DNA from: CAWBRT01 sp963814745
GTDB taxonomy: Bacteria > Acidobacteriota > Terriglobia > Terriglobales > Acidobacteriaceae
Length of the DNA stretch: 64,000 nucleotides
Direction of reading: 5' to 3'
NCBI GenBank assembly: GCA_963814745.1
Contig: CAWFEA010000003.1
Location: 186,001-250,000 of the forward strand
The notes beneath the pieces are model-generated. The model worked only from the letters and a program-made list of their open reading frames with translations. It searched no databases and was not told where the DNA came from. A program made the translations under genes and the position numbers. Shown in pieces: positions 19,179 through 27,997 of this stretch (position 1 is the stretch's first letter; each line of letters starts with the position of its first letter).

Positions 19179-19396
19179 TGTCGTGTCCCAGAAGTTCACG
19201 CAATAACTTTTCGAAGTGTCATTCTGAGCGAGCGTAGCGAGCGAAGAATCCCAGCGCCGCGGGTGGCTGAGGTGCGGCCGAAGGATTTCATCAAAAAGCC
19301 CAAAGCGGCGCGGGCTGGGACAGTTTTCCGGGATGCTTCGCTGCGCTCAGCATGACATCCCAAATTATGTCGCGTATTTCCGGGACACAACACTAG
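19175..19396. repeat. MITE-like element with terminal inverted repeats
   Basis: A 222-base element bounded by CTAGTGTCGTGTCCC and the inverted copy GGGACACAACACTAG (14 of 15 match). It contains no gene. An inner pair TGTCATTCTGAGCG and CGCTCAGCATGACA forms a second inverted repeat, and the GAGCGAGCGTAGCGAGCGAAG core is a sequence I recognise as dispersed in Acidobacteriota genomes. The left repeat supplies the stop codon of the upstream gene. Confidence 0.75.
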
Positions 19397-19551
19397 GGGC
19401 GCCGAACCTCCGTCAACGGTTTTTGCAGCTACAAGCTGCTGAGGCAGCCTAGGTGAGTTGAGTCTGCGAGCTTCTTTCAGCAAGGTGTCAGAAAAAGTTC
19501 TCCCTATACCCCTGGGCGCGGAAATGGCGCTTTCAAAGGAGACATTCCGTT

Positions 19552-20715
19552 ATGAACGAGTTCAGAAAGATACCCTGCGTGATTCAGCGCGGGGGGACCA
19601 GCAAGGGAGTGTTCTTGCATGGGCGCGATCTGCCCCAAGATCAGGCGCTGCGAGACCAGGTGATTCTTTCCATCTTCGGCAGTCCCGACCGGCGGCAGAT
19701 TGACGGCCTGGGGGGAGCGGATCCCCTCACCAGCAAGGTGGCGATCATCGCCCCGTCCACGCGGCCGGATTGCGATATCGACTACACGTTTGGCGCGGTT
19801 GATCTGACTGAGCCGCTCATCGACTATCGGGGCAACTGCGGCAATATCTCCTCCGGCGTAGGGCCGTTTGCGGTCGATGAAGGCCTGGTGAAAGTCACCG
19901 GAGACCTGACCGTGGTGCGAATCTTCAACACCAACACCAAAAAAACGTTGAAGGCATGGGTTCCGACTCCTGGCGGAAAGGTTCAGTACACGGGCAACTT
20001 CGCCATTTCCGGCGTGCCTGGGACAGCGGCCAAACTCTTGCTCGACTACGCGGGAACCGCCGGCTCCGCCACCGGGAAGATTCTGCCAACGGGACGCCCC
20101 GTGGACTGTGTCTCTGTGCCATCGCTGGGAACGGTTGAAGTGTCGATCGTTGACGCAGCCAATCCGGTTTGCTTCATCAAGCCGCAAGCGCTGGGCCTGG
20201 TGGGGACGGAAGGCCCGCGGGATGAGCGCGTGACCAGCCTGCTGGACACCATCGAGCTGATCAGGGGCATGGCGGCGAAGATGATCGGCCTGGTGGATGA
20301 CGAACGCAAGGCGCGCATGGAATGCCCCTCGATTCCGTTGCTGTCGATCGTCAGTCCCTCCGCCGATTACGTCAGCTTCAGCGACGGGCGGCAAATCGAG
20401 GCCGGGGAGATGGATTTCGTTGCCCGTGTTTTCTACATGCAGGAGATGCACAAGGCCCACTCGGTTACGGCCGCGGTTTGCACGGCAACCGCCGCGTTGG
20501 TTCCGGGCACCCTGGTCAACCAGGTGGCAAACCCTGCCATACATACGACGAAGGTGGTTCGCATCGGTCATCCGAGCGGGGTTATCCCCATCGAAACCGA
20601 GGTCGCCGGCTTGGCGGGCGGCGGGGTGGAGTTGAAGAAGGCGGCGCTGGGCAGAACGTCGCGCCGCATCATGGACGGCTTTGTTTACGTTCCGGAAAGT
20701 TTGTTTTCCAAGTAG
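19552..20715 (+). CDS. prpF: PrpF-family isomerase (aconitate or oxalomesaconate tautomerase-like)
   Basis: 387 residues with the family opening IPCVIQRGGTSKGVFL, LGGADPLTSKVAII near 55 and the CGNISSGVGPFAVDEGLV segment with its catalytic cysteine. PrpF proteins move the double bond in unsaturated tri- or dicarboxylates, for example trans-aconitate or 4-oxalomesaconate. With two MmgE/PrpD proteins beside it, a route involving dehydration and double-bond isomerisation of a branched carboxylic acid is likely. GGAG precedes the ATG closely. Confidence 0.92.
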   Translation: MNEFRKIPCVIQRGGTSKGVFLHGRDLPQDQALRDQVILSIFGSPDRRQIDGLGGADPLTSKVAIIAPSTRPDCDIDYTFGAVDLTEPLIDYRGNCGNISSGVGPFAVDEGLVKVTGDLTVVRIFNTNTKKTLKAWVPTPGGKVQYTGNFAISGVPGTAAKLLLDYAGTAGSATGKILPTGRPVDCVSVPSLGTVEVSIVDAANPVCFIKPQALGLVGTEGPRDERVTSLLDTIELIRGMAAKMIGLVDDERKARMECPSIPLLSIVSPSADYVSFSDGRQIEAGEMDFVARVFYMQEMHKAHSVTAAVCTATAALVPGTLVNQVANPAIHTTKVVRIGHPSGVIPIETEVAGLAGGGVELKKAALGRTSRRIMDGFVYVPESLFSK

Positions 20716-20797
20716 CTGGCTGGCCGGCGGGCGCCGTGGCTGCGGCCGTTGGGGAGTCAACACGAAATATTTCCATACGATCTTAAGGAGAAGATCA

Positions 20798-22153
20798 ATG
20801 AGCGTACACGAACTGTTGTGCAAGCGGGCGGAACAGGGCAAGCAGATCCGGGTGGGAATGATCGGAGCGGGCAGATACGGAGCCATGTACCTGGCGCAAT
20901 CGCGGTTCATTCCCGGAATTCAGATCGTTGCCATCGCCGACCTCGACCTCGAGAAGGCGCGCAAGGCGTTGCTTTCCTCCGGGTATCGGGCGGACGAAAT
21001 TGTCGTAGCCAAGTCCACCGGCGAGATCAACGACGCGGCTAGGCAGAAAAAGGTAGCCTTGACGACCGATTCCAGCAAGCTGATCGAATCGGAACTGGAC
21101 GTCATGATAGAGATCACCGGAACCGTCGAAGCCGCCACCAAGCACGCCTGGTGCGCGATGGACAGCGGCAAGCATGTGGTGATGGTGAGCACCGAGGCCG
21201 ACGCCCTGGTGGGCTTAGCGTTGCAGAAGAAGGCCGAGGAGAAAAAGGTCGTCTATTCCTTCGGCTACGGCGACGAGCCTGCCGAGCTGTGCGAAATGAT
21301 TGATTGGGCCAGGGAGTCGGGTTTCCAGGTGGCCTGCGTCGGCAAATACATTGAGTACACTCCGGATAAGCGGCACTGCAATCCGAGCAACGTGTGGGAC
21401 TTCAAGAAGAGCTACACCAAGGAAGTCACCGACACGCTCAATGCCAAGTTGTTCAGCTCGTTCGTTGACGGAACCAAGACGTTGACCGAGTGCTGCTGCG
21501 CGTCCAACGCATGCGGGCTGGTGCCGCCGTGGGGCGGCATGACGTTCCCGCCGCTTGAGTATGACGACATGGCCAACAAGCTCATTCCCAAGTCGGAGGG
21601 CGGGCTGCTCGATTACTGCGACACCGTCGAGGTTCCTTCGAACTTCTATCACGACGGAAGACCGGTTCAGAAACATTTGCGCTGGGGCGTTTTTATCACC
21701 TACAAGGCGTGCTCGGACTATGTTGCCAGCTTCCTGTCCGACTTCCGCGACGAGAAGCGAGTGATTGTAAACAAGACGGGCCACTATGGGTTCATGTACC
21801 GGCCGACCCATATCCTCGGGCTGGAGTTGAACAAGAGCGTTGCCTCCGTCGCATTGTTCGGGCTTCCGACCGGTGCTCCCAAGGGCTTTACGGCGGACAT
21901 GGTTGCCGTAGCCAAGAAAGACCTGAGCCCCGGCGAAAGCATCGATGGCCCGGGCGCCTACACCACGTATGGGCAGCTCGTTCCCGCCAAGGAGAGCATG
22001 CAGTGCAACTATCTGCCCACCGGTTTCAGCGAGAACGTCAAGGTCATTCGTCCGGTGGCCAAGGACACAATTCTGACCTATGACGACGTTTCCATTGACC
22101 AGAACCTGTTTTCCTACAAGCTTCGCAAACGGATCGAGGCCGGGAAATTTTAG
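20798..22153 (+). CDS. Predicted homoserine-dehydrogenase-like oxidoreductase with SAF domain
   Basis: 451 residues from the ATG at 20798 (TAAGGAG upstream). The N-terminal Rossmann domain has VGMIGAGRYGAMY, followed by a dehydrogenase-type ITGTVEAATKHAWCAMDSGK. The C-terminal part, from about KDLSPGESIDGPGAYTTYG, is the SAF domain also found in antifreeze/flagellar FlgA-like and sugar-acid dehydratase proteins. Such proteins are annotated as homoserine dehydrogenases, but few have been tested; a role in oxidising a branched hydroxy acid is an inference from the neighbours. Unusual Cys run TECCCASNAC near residue 230. Confidence 0.87.
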   Translation: MSVHELLCKRAEQGKQIRVGMIGAGRYGAMYLAQSRFIPGIQIVAIADLDLEKARKALLSSGYRADEIVVAKSTGEINDAARQKKVALTTDSSKLIESELDVMIEITGTVEAATKHAWCAMDSGKHVVMVSTEADALVGLALQKKAEEKKVVYSFGYGDEPAELCEMIDWARESGFQVACVGKYIEYTPDKRHCNPSNVWDFKKSYTKEVTDTLNAKLFSSFVDGTKTLTECCCASNACGLVPPWGGMTFPPLEYDDMANKLIPKSEGGLLDYCDTVEVPSNFYHDGRPVQKHLRWGVFITYKACSDYVASFLSDFRDEKRVIVNKTGHYGFMYRPTHILGLELNKSVASVALFGLPTGAPKGFTADMVAVAKKDLSPGESIDGPGAYTTYGQLVPAKESMQCNYLPTGFSENVKVIRPVAKDTILTYDDVSIDQNLFSYKLRKRIEAGKF

Positions 22154-22190
22154 CGGCCAAGCAGAGAAAAATTCTTAGGAGGAATTATCT

Positions 22191-23588
22191 ATGGCGACAG
22201 CCACGGCACTAGCGGAAAAGCAGCTTGCCGAGAAACTGGCGGACTTCATCGTAAAGACCCGCTACGAAGATTTACCCAAAGAAACCATTGCCAAAGTCAA
22301 AGAGTACATGGTGGATGTTGTGGGCTGCATGGTCGCCGGCTCCCGGGAACCTCAGGCGAAGGCCCTGCTGGAGGTGATGGCGGAAATGCAGGGCGCTCCC
22401 GAGGCCTCGGTATTCGCCCACGGCTTCAAGACGTCGACCATGAATGCCGCCCTGATCAACGGGACCATGGGGCACCTCATGGACTTCGACGACGATCACC
22501 GCGAAGGCACCATGCACCCCACGGTAGTTGTTTTCCCGGCGGCCTTCGCGGTCGCGGAGAAGCTGGGGAAATCCGGCAAAGAACTGATGCGCGCACTGAT
22601 CCTGGGTTTGGAGGTTATGATCCGGGTCGGCGAGACTTTCCTGGGCAAGTCTTACTACCAGGGATTCCACCCCACCGGCACCTGCGGCGTCTTTGGCGCC
22701 GCCGCCGCCTGCGCCGCCCTGCTGGACCTCGACGCTAAAAGAACCACCTATGCTCTCGGACTAGCCGGCAGCTTCACTTCCGGCACCCAGGAATGGAGCA
22801 CGGAAGGCTCCTGGCAGAAGCCTCTCCAGGCAGGCCATCCCGCGATGTTCGGGGTGCTGTCCGCCTTGCTGGCCCAGAAGGACTTCATCGGCGCGCGTAC
22901 GGTGTTCGAAGGTCCCAACGGGTTCATCCGGGCGCATTCGTTCAAAGATATTTTCGACTACGGCCGCATTACCAAGGGGCTGGGGACGAAATGGGAGATG
23001 ATGGACACCAGCATCAAGGTGCACGCTTGCTGCCGCTTCTCCGGGCCGGTGGCCGACTGCGCCCTCGACCTCTACAAGCAGGGCGTCCGCTCCAACAACG
23101 TAAAGGGCATCGTAGCCAAGGTCTGCGACTTCTCCATCCGGACGCTGTGCACGCCGCCGGAACCGAAGTACCGCCCGGTAACCCACGTGGACGCGCAGTT
23201 CAGCATCCCCTGGGCGATCGCGGTTGCCATCAGCAAGAACCGCACCGGCCCGGAGGAGTTCATGGGAAGCGCGCTGCAGGATCCGGAAGCGCTGGAGCTC
23301 GCCAGCAAAGTCACCTGGGAAGTGGATCCGGAGGCGGAACGGGTCTATCCGGAGAGGTATCCGGTTACGCTGGTCGCCACCCTGAAGGACGGCAAGCAGG
23401 TAACCGCGCATGTGGATTATCCCAAGGGCGATCCGGAGAACCCGGTGAATCCGCAGGATATCCTCGATAAGTTCAATTACCTGACGGCGAAGTATTTCGA
23501 CAAAACCCGCAGAGACGCCGTGGTCGACAAGATAATGAAGCTTGATCAGGTGTCGAATGCGGCCGATCTGGGAACGCTGCTTCGCTAA
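22191..23588 (+). CDS. MmgE/PrpD family protein (second copy)
   Basis: 465 residues, preceded by a very good ribosome site TAGGAGGAATT. It is a diverged paralogue of the first copy, with MVDVVGCMVAGSREPQAKAL early, MGHLMDFDDDHREGTMHP in the active-site area, and KVHACCRFSGPVADCALDL near residue 280. The first copy has AAHYGS where this one has GTMHP, so the two may act on different intermediates. It is the last gene of the unit and is followed by a long hairpin. Confidence 0.9.
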   Translation: MATATALAEKQLAEKLADFIVKTRYEDLPKETIAKVKEYMVDVVGCMVAGSREPQAKALLEVMAEMQGAPEASVFAHGFKTSTMNAALINGTMGHLMDFDDDHREGTMHPTVVVFPAAFAVAEKLGKSGKELMRALILGLEVMIRVGETFLGKSYYQGFHPTGTCGVFGAAAACAALLDLDAKRTTYALGLAGSFTSGTQEWSTEGSWQKPLQAGHPAMFGVLSALLAQKDFIGARTVFEGPNGFIRAHSFKDIFDYGRITKGLGTKWEMMDTSIKVHACCRFSGPVADCALDLYKQGVRSNNVKGIVAKVCDFSIRTLCTPPEPKYRPVTHVDAQFSIPWAIAVAISKNRTGPEEFMGSALQDPEALELASKVTWEVDPEAERVYPERYPVTLVATLKDGKQVTAHVDYPKGDPENPVNPQDILDKFNYLTAKYFDKTRRDAVVDKIMKLDQVSNAADLGTLLR

Positions 23589-23615
23589 CCGGATCGCGAT
23601 CATCCTCTGACCCCG

Positions 23616-23655
23616 CTGCGGCCGAGTTCCCGGTTTCCAGGGAGCTTTGCCGCAG
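23616..23655 (+). terminator. Hairpin at the end of the catabolic unit
   Basis: Outer stem CTGCGGC/GCCGCAG with an inner TCCC/GGGA stem. It lies 28 bases after the stop codon and is followed by an A/T-rich but not T-only tract. Plausible transcription stop for the prpF-MmgE/PrpD genes. Confidence 0.4.
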
Positions 23656-23766
23656 CATTCTATTTAAGCTTCATTTTGAACGCTCTTTGAGAGGGGACTG
23701 GTGTGAATGAAATTAGTTCCCACCCAAAATGCGCGGAGTGAGCCGGATGAGATTTGTCTGCTATCG

Positions 23767-24531
23767 TCAAAAATTGAGCTTTTGCTCACCGTGGCTTCTG
23801 GTTTCACAGCAAAAGGTCTCCATCTTTCTGGCGAAATCGATCATGTCCTCCGCGATCACGTCCCAATTCTCCTCAGCTTGGAGGTCTTTGCTTTGAAGGG
23901 AACCGAATTCCGTTGGACGTGGAACGAACCCAGTCCGCAGTCCGAGCGAGCGTGCAGCACGAAGATCGTCGTTGTGGGCGGCTACTAACATGACTTGCTC
24001 CGGCTTTCTGCCGAGCAGGTTGACAGCGGCCAGGTAAACTTCAGGGCGAGGCTTGTAGCAGCGTGCATTTTCCGCGCTGATGATGCAGTCAAAGGGAAGA
24101 CCAGCAAATCGGGCAATCTCAATGAGCCACGCAAAACTCGCATTAGACAGCGGGGAGAGAATATACCGTCTCTTCAAGAGCGTGAGCCCGGCGACCGAAT
24201 CAGGCCACGGCCGTGTTCTTGTCCAAGCCTGATTGAGATACTCGATGTCATCTTCACCAAGGCCGGTGATGTTGTGTTTGGCTAAAAGCTGAACCAGTGC
24301 TTTTCGATAGAACACATCCATCGTCGCCCACTGAAGCTCGCCTCTATTGACTCTCTGCTTCGCTGGTTCATAGGCATTTCTCCACTCGTTTAAGAACACC
24401 TCCCAGTCGATCGTCAAATCCTTCCGTCGCCCAAGCGCAACTAACTCATCCAGCACACTGCTGCGCCAGTCAACCAGGGTGCCCCAAGTATCGAAGATCA
24501 ACGCTGTCACTTTATCTTGTGGCTTTGTCAT
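23767..24531 (-). CDS. HAD-superfamily hydrolase, haloacid dehalogenase type II-like
   Basis: About 254 residues from the ATG at 24531; a longer frame starts at 24582 without better support. Motif I is LIFDTWGTLVDW, whose Asp is the nucleophile. Motif II is SPLSNAS, the motif III lysine lies in CYKPRPEVY, and motif IV is AAHNDDLRAA. The order and spacing match L-2-haloacid dehalogenase-like proteins, though the family also contains phosphatases. It is monocistronic and convergent with the preceding unit. Confidence 0.87.
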   Translation of the reverse strand: MTKPQDKVTALIFDTWGTLVDWRSSVLDELVALGRRKDLTIDWEVFLNEWRNAYEPAKQRVNRGELQWATMDVFYRKALVQLLAKHNITGLGEDDIEYLNQAWTRTRPWPDSVAGLTLLKRRYILSPLSNASFAWLIEIARFAGLPFDCIISAENARCYKPRPEVYLAAVNLLGRKPEQVMLVAAHNDDLRAARSLGLRTGFVPRPTEFGSLQSKDLQAEENWDVIAEDMIDFARKMETFCCETRSHGEQKLNF

Positions 24532-24599
24532 TTCAATGAACCGTCGAGTTCGGATTGACCGCAGCTCTCTATTTAACTTCAATAACGGATGACATTACA

Positions 24600-24872
24600 A
24601 TGCTGACTGTGAAAAAACGATTTCTGGTGGCGCTGTGCCTGATACTTTTACCGGGCGTAGCCTTAGCTGCGGACACGCGGCGTTTCGACGGTATGTGGCA
24701 GACGACTGTCTCGTGCGCGGCGGTGAGGGACGCACTGGGCTATTCCTATCGATTCGTCAGCACGGTGAAGGACGGCGTCCTCCACGGTTTGCGCGGGGCT
24801 GCGGGTCAGCCGGGTTCCAGCCTCCAGCCTAGTTTCCTAGAAGCGGACTTCGAGACGGGTTTGGCCGATTAG
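24600..24872 (+). pseudogene. Truncated small secreted protein
   Basis: The frame starts with a Sec signal peptide, VKKRFLVALCLILLPGVALA, then DTRRFDGMWQTTVSC and GYSYRFVSTVKDGVLHG. This resembles the N-terminus of a longer secreted family of unknown function. After about residue 70 the sequence loses that resemblance and stops. I read it as a decayed gene, but a genuine 90-residue protein cannot be excluded. It is divergent from the HAD gene, 68 bases away. Confidence 0.5.
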
Positions 24873-25565
24873 CTTCTGCGGAACGGGTGCACGACGGTCA
24901 AGTGACGCCCCGATGCCCTGAATCGGCGTGAATGCTTCCGGTGTTGCTCGTCGCCTGCTGGCGATTATGCCTCGTTGGGACTGAGCCCGCGCGGCCCGCC
25001 ATGGCGCCGCATCACTCCGCCTTTCCGAACGAAGATAAAGGTTTCGCCTTGCAAAACTGCTCCCGAGCGGTACAATTCGAGCGGGTGAGAGCTGAAAGTG
25101 GAGATTCCTGTTTAGGGTGGAGCAAGGCACGCAAACACGGGCTCGGGCGCGACTGAGTTGGATTTGCGCCGTACTTCTTTTGCTCGTGAACTGCGCCCAA
25201 TCCGCGCACATCTGTGGGCTTGAGGCAAGAATTTCCTCCCCAGCATAGCACCATATCCCAGGCGGGCGACGTATCCTCCACGCACACATTCTGCACGATC
25301 TGCGCGAGTTCTCATTCCCCTTCGCTGGCTGCGCCGCCCGTGTCCCTTCCGTCGGTTGACGGCACGTCCGAACCCTCTTTTCTTGGACGTGTGATCAAGC
25401 GTTCTGCTTTGCAGGCCTTCGCTTTATACATTCGTCCGCCACCAATCTTCCGATAGGCGCGCTTCCAGGTTCCCCGATCTCCGGGTTTTGAATGCTGGTA
25501 CGGTTCCAGCCCGGCCACGGCAACGTGGTATCGAGGTGAAAGGGAGATCTTCCGCGGGTACTCGT
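24873..25565. other. Region without a recognised gene
   Basis: Nearly 700 bases of ordinary GC content with only short overlapping frames. The - strand frame 25312-25578 shows a faint likeness to a transposase C-terminus, too weak to call. The efflux operon promoter should lie in the right half, but no consensus pair stands out. Confidence 0.4.
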
Positions 25566-26843
25566 ATGGAAAAGTCACGCTTGGAATTCGTCAAGAAATA
25601 TATCTGCGCGCTTGTTCTAATGTCGTTTACGGGCCTGGCAACCGCCCAGACGCCGGTGCGGATCGGCCTGGAACAAGCTATCGATCTGGCGCTCGCGCAC
25701 AGTCATACGCTGAAGGCTGCGCGCACCCAGATCCAACAGAGCCAGGCACAGGAGACTACCGCGTCACTGCGCCCCAACCCGACGCTTGCCTGGGACGCAC
25801 TCTTCATCCCGGGGTTCAGCCCGCAGAATTTCACTCTCGATAACCTGAACAACACGCAGCAGTTTGATATGGGACTGAGCTACCTGCTCGAGCGTGGCGG
25901 AAAAAGGTACCGCCGCATCGATGCTGCCCGCGATGCCACAACAGTGACGCGATACCAGGTGAGCGATACCGAACGAGGCCTGATCTTCAATGTTGCCCAG
26001 CAATTCATCGGCGCTCAGCTTGCGCAGTCGGTTCTCGACTTCGCGCGCACGGACCTGAAAAGTTTCGAACAGACGGTCAGGATCAGTGAGGATCGGTACA
26101 AAGCTGGTGACATCAGCGAAGGCGACCTGCTGAAGATCACACTGCAACTGCTGCAATTCCAGACCGATGTTGCCGGCGCTGAGGTCGCCAAGGTGCAAGC
26201 CCTCGCCAGCCTGAGGCAGTTGCTCGGTTATGATGCCGTTCCGGCCGATTTTGAAGTCGAAGGGGAGCTGTCTTATCAGCCACTGTCAGTCAATCTGGAT
26301 GATCTGCGATTGCGGGCCTTGAAGCTGCGCCCGGACCTGCTGGCCGCACAACAGGGCATTCGGGCGGCACAAAGCCAGATTGCGCTCGCCAAAGCTAACG
26401 GAAAGGTCGATTTGACCGCGGCGCTATCGTACAGCCACGTCTCTGACCAGAGTTCGCTCAGCGCGAGCTTTTCCATCCCGCTACCGGTTTTCAACCGCAA
26501 TCAAGGCGAGATCGCGCGCACTCGTTTTGCTCTCACGCAATCGCAAGAGACCTCTCTGGCCGCCTCCGACATGGTGTTGACCGATGTTCGTAACAACTAC
26601 GAAGCTTTCGCGACAAACCAAAAGATCGTCCAGCTCTACCTGTCGGGATATCTGAAGCAAGCGCAAGACTCGCGCGACATCAGTGAGTATGCCTACAAGC
26701 GTGGCGCTGCGAGTCTGCTGGATTTTCTTGATGCCGAGCGCAGCTATCGCTCCACCCAACTCGCCTATCGTCAGGCCTTGTCTAATTACCTGATATCGAT
26801 CGAACAGTTGAAGGAAGTGGTAGGGGTGAGGACTTTACCATGA
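25566..26843 (+). CDS. TolC-family outer-membrane factor of a heavy-metal-type RND pump
   Basis: 425 residues from the ATG at 25566. Signal peptide KKYICALVLMSFTGLATAQ. Two outer-membrane-efflux repeats follow, with LEQAIDLALAHSHTLKAA at the start of the first and LRALKLRPDLLAAQQGI opening the second, in the CzcC/CusC style. No lipobox. It overlaps the adaptor gene by four bases and is the first gene of a three-gene operon. Confidence 0.92.
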   Translation: MEKSRLEFVKKYICALVLMSFTGLATAQTPVRIGLEQAIDLALAHSHTLKAARTQIQQSQAQETTASLRPNPTLAWDALFIPGFSPQNFTLDNLNNTQQFDMGLSYLLERGGKRYRRIDAARDATTVTRYQVSDTERGLIFNVAQQFIGAQLAQSVLDFARTDLKSFEQTVRISEDRYKAGDISEGDLLKITLQLLQFQTDVAGAEVAKVQALASLRQLLGYDAVPADFEVEGELSYQPLSVNLDDLRLRALKLRPDLLAAQQGIRAAQSQIALAKANGKVDLTAALSYSHVSDQSSLSASFSIPLPVFNRNQGEIARTRFALTQSQETSLAASDMVLTDVRNNYEAFATNQKIVQLYLSGYLKQAQDSRDISEYAYKRGAASLLDFLDAERSYRSTQLAYRQALSNYLISIEQLKEVVGVRTLP

Positions 26844-27997
26844 ATCGCGATCCAAGAGCCACCATCATGCAGTGTAGTTTGTTGGTTGCTGTAGCCGTTC
26901 TGTTATCAGCGGCGCTCGGCTGCAGCACACCGGCGCAGAACCCTGGCCAAGCGAGCAAAAAGGCACAAACGTTCACCGTTCCAAAAGATCAGATGGCCCA
27001 CATCCAGATTGTGACGGTGGCGCCCACATCGATTCCCCGCAGCCTGCGCATGACGGGCGCCGTCGCCTTTAACGCATTCAACACCACGCCGGTGATTACG
27101 CAGATCGGCGGCCCCGTCAGTCGGATCGTCGTTACCCCGGGCCAGCAGGTTCGTAGTGGCGAGCCTTTGCTGTATGTCGCCAGTCCAGACTATTCGCTAT
27201 TGCTCGCCACCTACCTGAAAGCGCGCGACGCTTTTAACCTGGCGGATAAGAGCTATCTTCGTTCGAAAGACCTTTACGAGCACCACGCCATTGCCGAGCG
27301 CGATCTGGAAGCAGCCGAATCGACGCGCACGCAGGCATCCGCCGACCTCGGCGCGGCCGAGCAGTCTTTGAAGATTCTGGGAATTGCAAAACCTGAGGCG
27401 GCTGTCGGTAAGCCGGCGGCTTCGGAAATCCCCGTGCTGGCTCCGATTGACGGCGAGGCCGTGGAGCGACTGGCGGGGCCCGGGCAGGTGATCCAAGCCG
27501 GAGCCACGCAGGTTTTCACAATCTCCGATATGAGTTCCGTGTGGGTGCTGGCCAATGTTTATCAGAAAGACTTGCCATACGTTCACCTTGGCGACCCGGT
27601 GACAATTACCACGGACTCATATCTCGGCACTGAACTTCACGGCAAGATTTCCTACATTGCCGCGGCGCTTGACCCCAACACCCGGACCTTGCAGGCGCGC
27701 ATCGACGTAAAGAATCCCCAAGGCATGTTGAAAAAGGACATGTACGTGGTCGCCACAGTGCAGGCCGGGACCGTTCATAATGCGCTCACCGTGCCGAACG
27801 CCGCGGTGCTGCGCGACACTGAGAATCAGCCTTTCGTGTACGTCGTCAACCAGAACAACGAGTTTGCCCGGCGGGCAGTGACGCTCGGTGAGACCGCCGG
27901 AGGCAATACGCAACTCATCAGCGGCGTCGCATCCGGAGAGCGTGTCGTGGGCGACGGCAGCTTGTTCCTGCAATTTGCGAATTCATTACAACGATGA
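26840..27997 (+). CDS. RND adaptor subunit, CusB/CzcB-like lipoprotein
   Basis: 385 residues with a lipoprotein signal ending LLSAALGC. Domains run in the order beta-barrel edge, lipoyl half near residue 85 (ITQIGGPVSRIVVTPGQQV), helical hairpin with YLRSKDLYEHHAIAERDLE, second lipoyl half, then a membrane-proximal domain. There is no His-rich or Met-rich metal-binding N-terminus, so the metal, if any, is not indicated. ATGA overlaps on both sides show strict coupling. Confidence 0.91.
   Translation: MNRDPRATIMQCSLLVAVAVLLSAALGCSTPAQNPGQASKKAQTFTVPKDQMAHIQIVTVAPTSIPRSLRMTGAVAFNAFNTTPVITQIGGPVSRIVVTPGQQVRSGEPLLYVASPDYSLLLATYLKARDAFNLADKSYLRSKDLYEHHAIAERDLEAAESTRTQASADLGAAEQSLKILGIAKPEAAVGKPAASEIPVLAPIDGEAVERLAGPGQVIQAGATQVFTISDMSSVWVLANVYQKDLPYVHLGDPVTITTDSYLGTELHGKISYIAAALDPNTRTLQARIDVKNPQGMLKKDMYVVATVQAGTVHNALTVPNAAVLRDTENQPFVYVVNQNNEFARRAVTLGETAGGNTQLISGVASGERVVGDGSLFLQFANSLQR

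Noticed and set aside
25312..25578. Possible IS110-type transposase tail on the - strand (VAVAGLEPY... KIGGGR)
   Set aside because: Only about 25 residues show a loose pattern and the typical LYMA end is missing; too weak to call.
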